Assembly (NCBI GenBank): GCA_000230935.2
Contig: AGIQ01000001.1
Span: 1,550,001 to 1,614,000, forward strand
Origin: Mycolicibacterium rhodesiae JS60
GTDB lineage: Bacteria; Actinomycetota; Actinomycetes; Mycobacteriales; Mycobacteriaceae
Length of the DNA stretch: 64,000 bases
Reading direction: 5' to 3'
Part shown: positions 63,572 to 64,000 of the stretch, in pieces
Layout: the number at the start of each line of letters is the position of its first letter
Position numbering within the stretch: the stretch's first letter is position 1
Made by a program: the position numbers and the translations under genes
The notes under the pieces: model-generated
Database searches by the model: none
Told to the model about the DNA's origin: nothing
The model's input: only the letters and a program-made list of their open reading frames with translations

Positions 63572-64000
63572 TTCGGCTCCATCGCTGAACCAATTCCGCC
63601 GACGTCGGTGATCTGCCAACCATTGTTGCTATCGATTGTGGTGCTGTACGTGGCCGTGGACTGCAGAGCCTCCGGCGCCTGCACCGTCTTCGTCTGCACG
63701 CTGACGAAGCTGTCAACGACGTAAACGCCACCCGTGCTCGATCTGACCTTGGCCACCAAGGGTTTCGCAGTCGAACTCCATTCCAGCGGCACTAAAACCT
63801 GTTCCATGGATGTACCCGCATCGGAGAGCTTTTTGTTGAGCTCCGGGCTGGTTCCTGCAACGAGTTTGACCTTCCAGCCCTGAAGATCCTTGAAATCCAT
63901 CGTCGCGGCGTTCACAGCGTAGTCGAGGGCGATCTTCTCGGCGTGCGCATCATCCTTTGATTGTGTGTTCAGGGCGTTGATTTGTTGGCGCGCATCGAAG
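63568..64000 (-). CDS. Mce-associated-like protein, N-terminus beyond the window
   Basis: At least 143 codons open to the right edge, from RQQINALNTQSKDDAHAEK to SAMEPK. The domain pattern, a helix (ALDYAVNAATMDFKDLQ), then KVKLVAGTSPELNKKL and a beta-rich part with VYVVDSFVSVQTKTV, resembles Mce-associated (Mas) membrane proteins, which stabilise Mce lipid importers. The membrane anchor would lie outside the window. It heads the run of small exported-protein genes to its left. Confidence 0.6.
   Translation of the reverse strand, partial: FDARQQINALNTQSKDDAHAEKIALDYAVNAATMDFKDLQGWKVKLVAGTSPELNKKLSDAGTSMEQVLVPLEWSSTAKPLVAKVRSSTGGVYVVDSFVSVQTKTVQAPEALQSTATYSTTIDSNNGWQITDVGGIGSAMEPK

Overview
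The window reads as chromosomal DNA of a mycobacterium, most likely a fast-growing or environmental Mycobacterium/Mycolicibacterium. The evidence is the high GC content, the dense start/stop overlaps (ATGA, GTGA), many GTG starts, several apparently leaderless genes, a glycine-rich PGRS-like tract, MmpL/MmpS and Mce-associated relatives, DUF732 proteins, F420-dependent enzymes and many P450, acyl-CoA and TetR genes. There is no plasmid or phage backbone, and species cannot be assigned from what is visible.

Layout. 1-6.9 kb: two cytochrome P450 units, one with a PDR-type flavin/2Fe-2S reductase and a haem-less cytochrome-c-like protein, the other with a zinc alcohol dehydrogenase and an SCP2 protein; a GAF-LuxR regulator lies between them. 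7-10.2 kb: an RsbU-like PP2C response regulator, a CHASE3 histidine kinase and a CheY-like regulator that is broken by a one-base frameshift. 10.3-17.9 kb: small secreted proteins, an F420 oxidoreductase, a cupin, a crcB pair with a triple-DUF190 protein, pgm and an MFS transporter. 17.9-19.8 kb: tRNA-Ala(GGC) with a 1.8-kb mini-island holding a DUF4143 ATPase, closed by a second copy of the tRNA 3' end. 20-29.8 kb: secreted and accessory proteins, including an endoglycoceramidase-like GH5 enzyme joined to a PGRS-like tract. 29.8-34.3 kb: a GntR-controlled ligase/aldolase/amidohydrolase operon. 34.4-36.4 kb: an ECF sigma factor, a ruined flavin monooxygenase gene and a secreted S1 protease.

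36.6-60.1 kb is the unusual part. AveC-like membrane proteins, CrtI/amine-oxidase-like FAD enzymes, CrtC-like (DUF7064-type) proteins and aminoglycoside-phosphotransferase-fold kinases occur in duplicate, together with a four-member family of about 250-aa membrane proteins, three TetR genes, and an 8.3-kb operon of ferredoxin, three enoyl-CoA hydratases, a Rieske oxygenase, an acyl-CoA ligase, an FAD enzyme and AveC. Two operator-like motifs recur: TATGAAT-N4-ATTCATA (2 sites) and TATCT-N9-AGATA (4 sites). Between the sub-clusters lies a gene graveyard: a 507-bp duplication, an mmpL fragment, an alpha/beta-hydrolase pseudogene and a truncated membrane gene. My inference is a specialised system that modifies or breaks down a lipid, polyketide or terpenoid carboxylate, assembled by duplication.

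60.2-64 kb: a transposase remnant, then a run of minus-strand genes for small exported proteins (two DUF732-type, one MmpS-like, one Mce-associated-like cut by the window edge).
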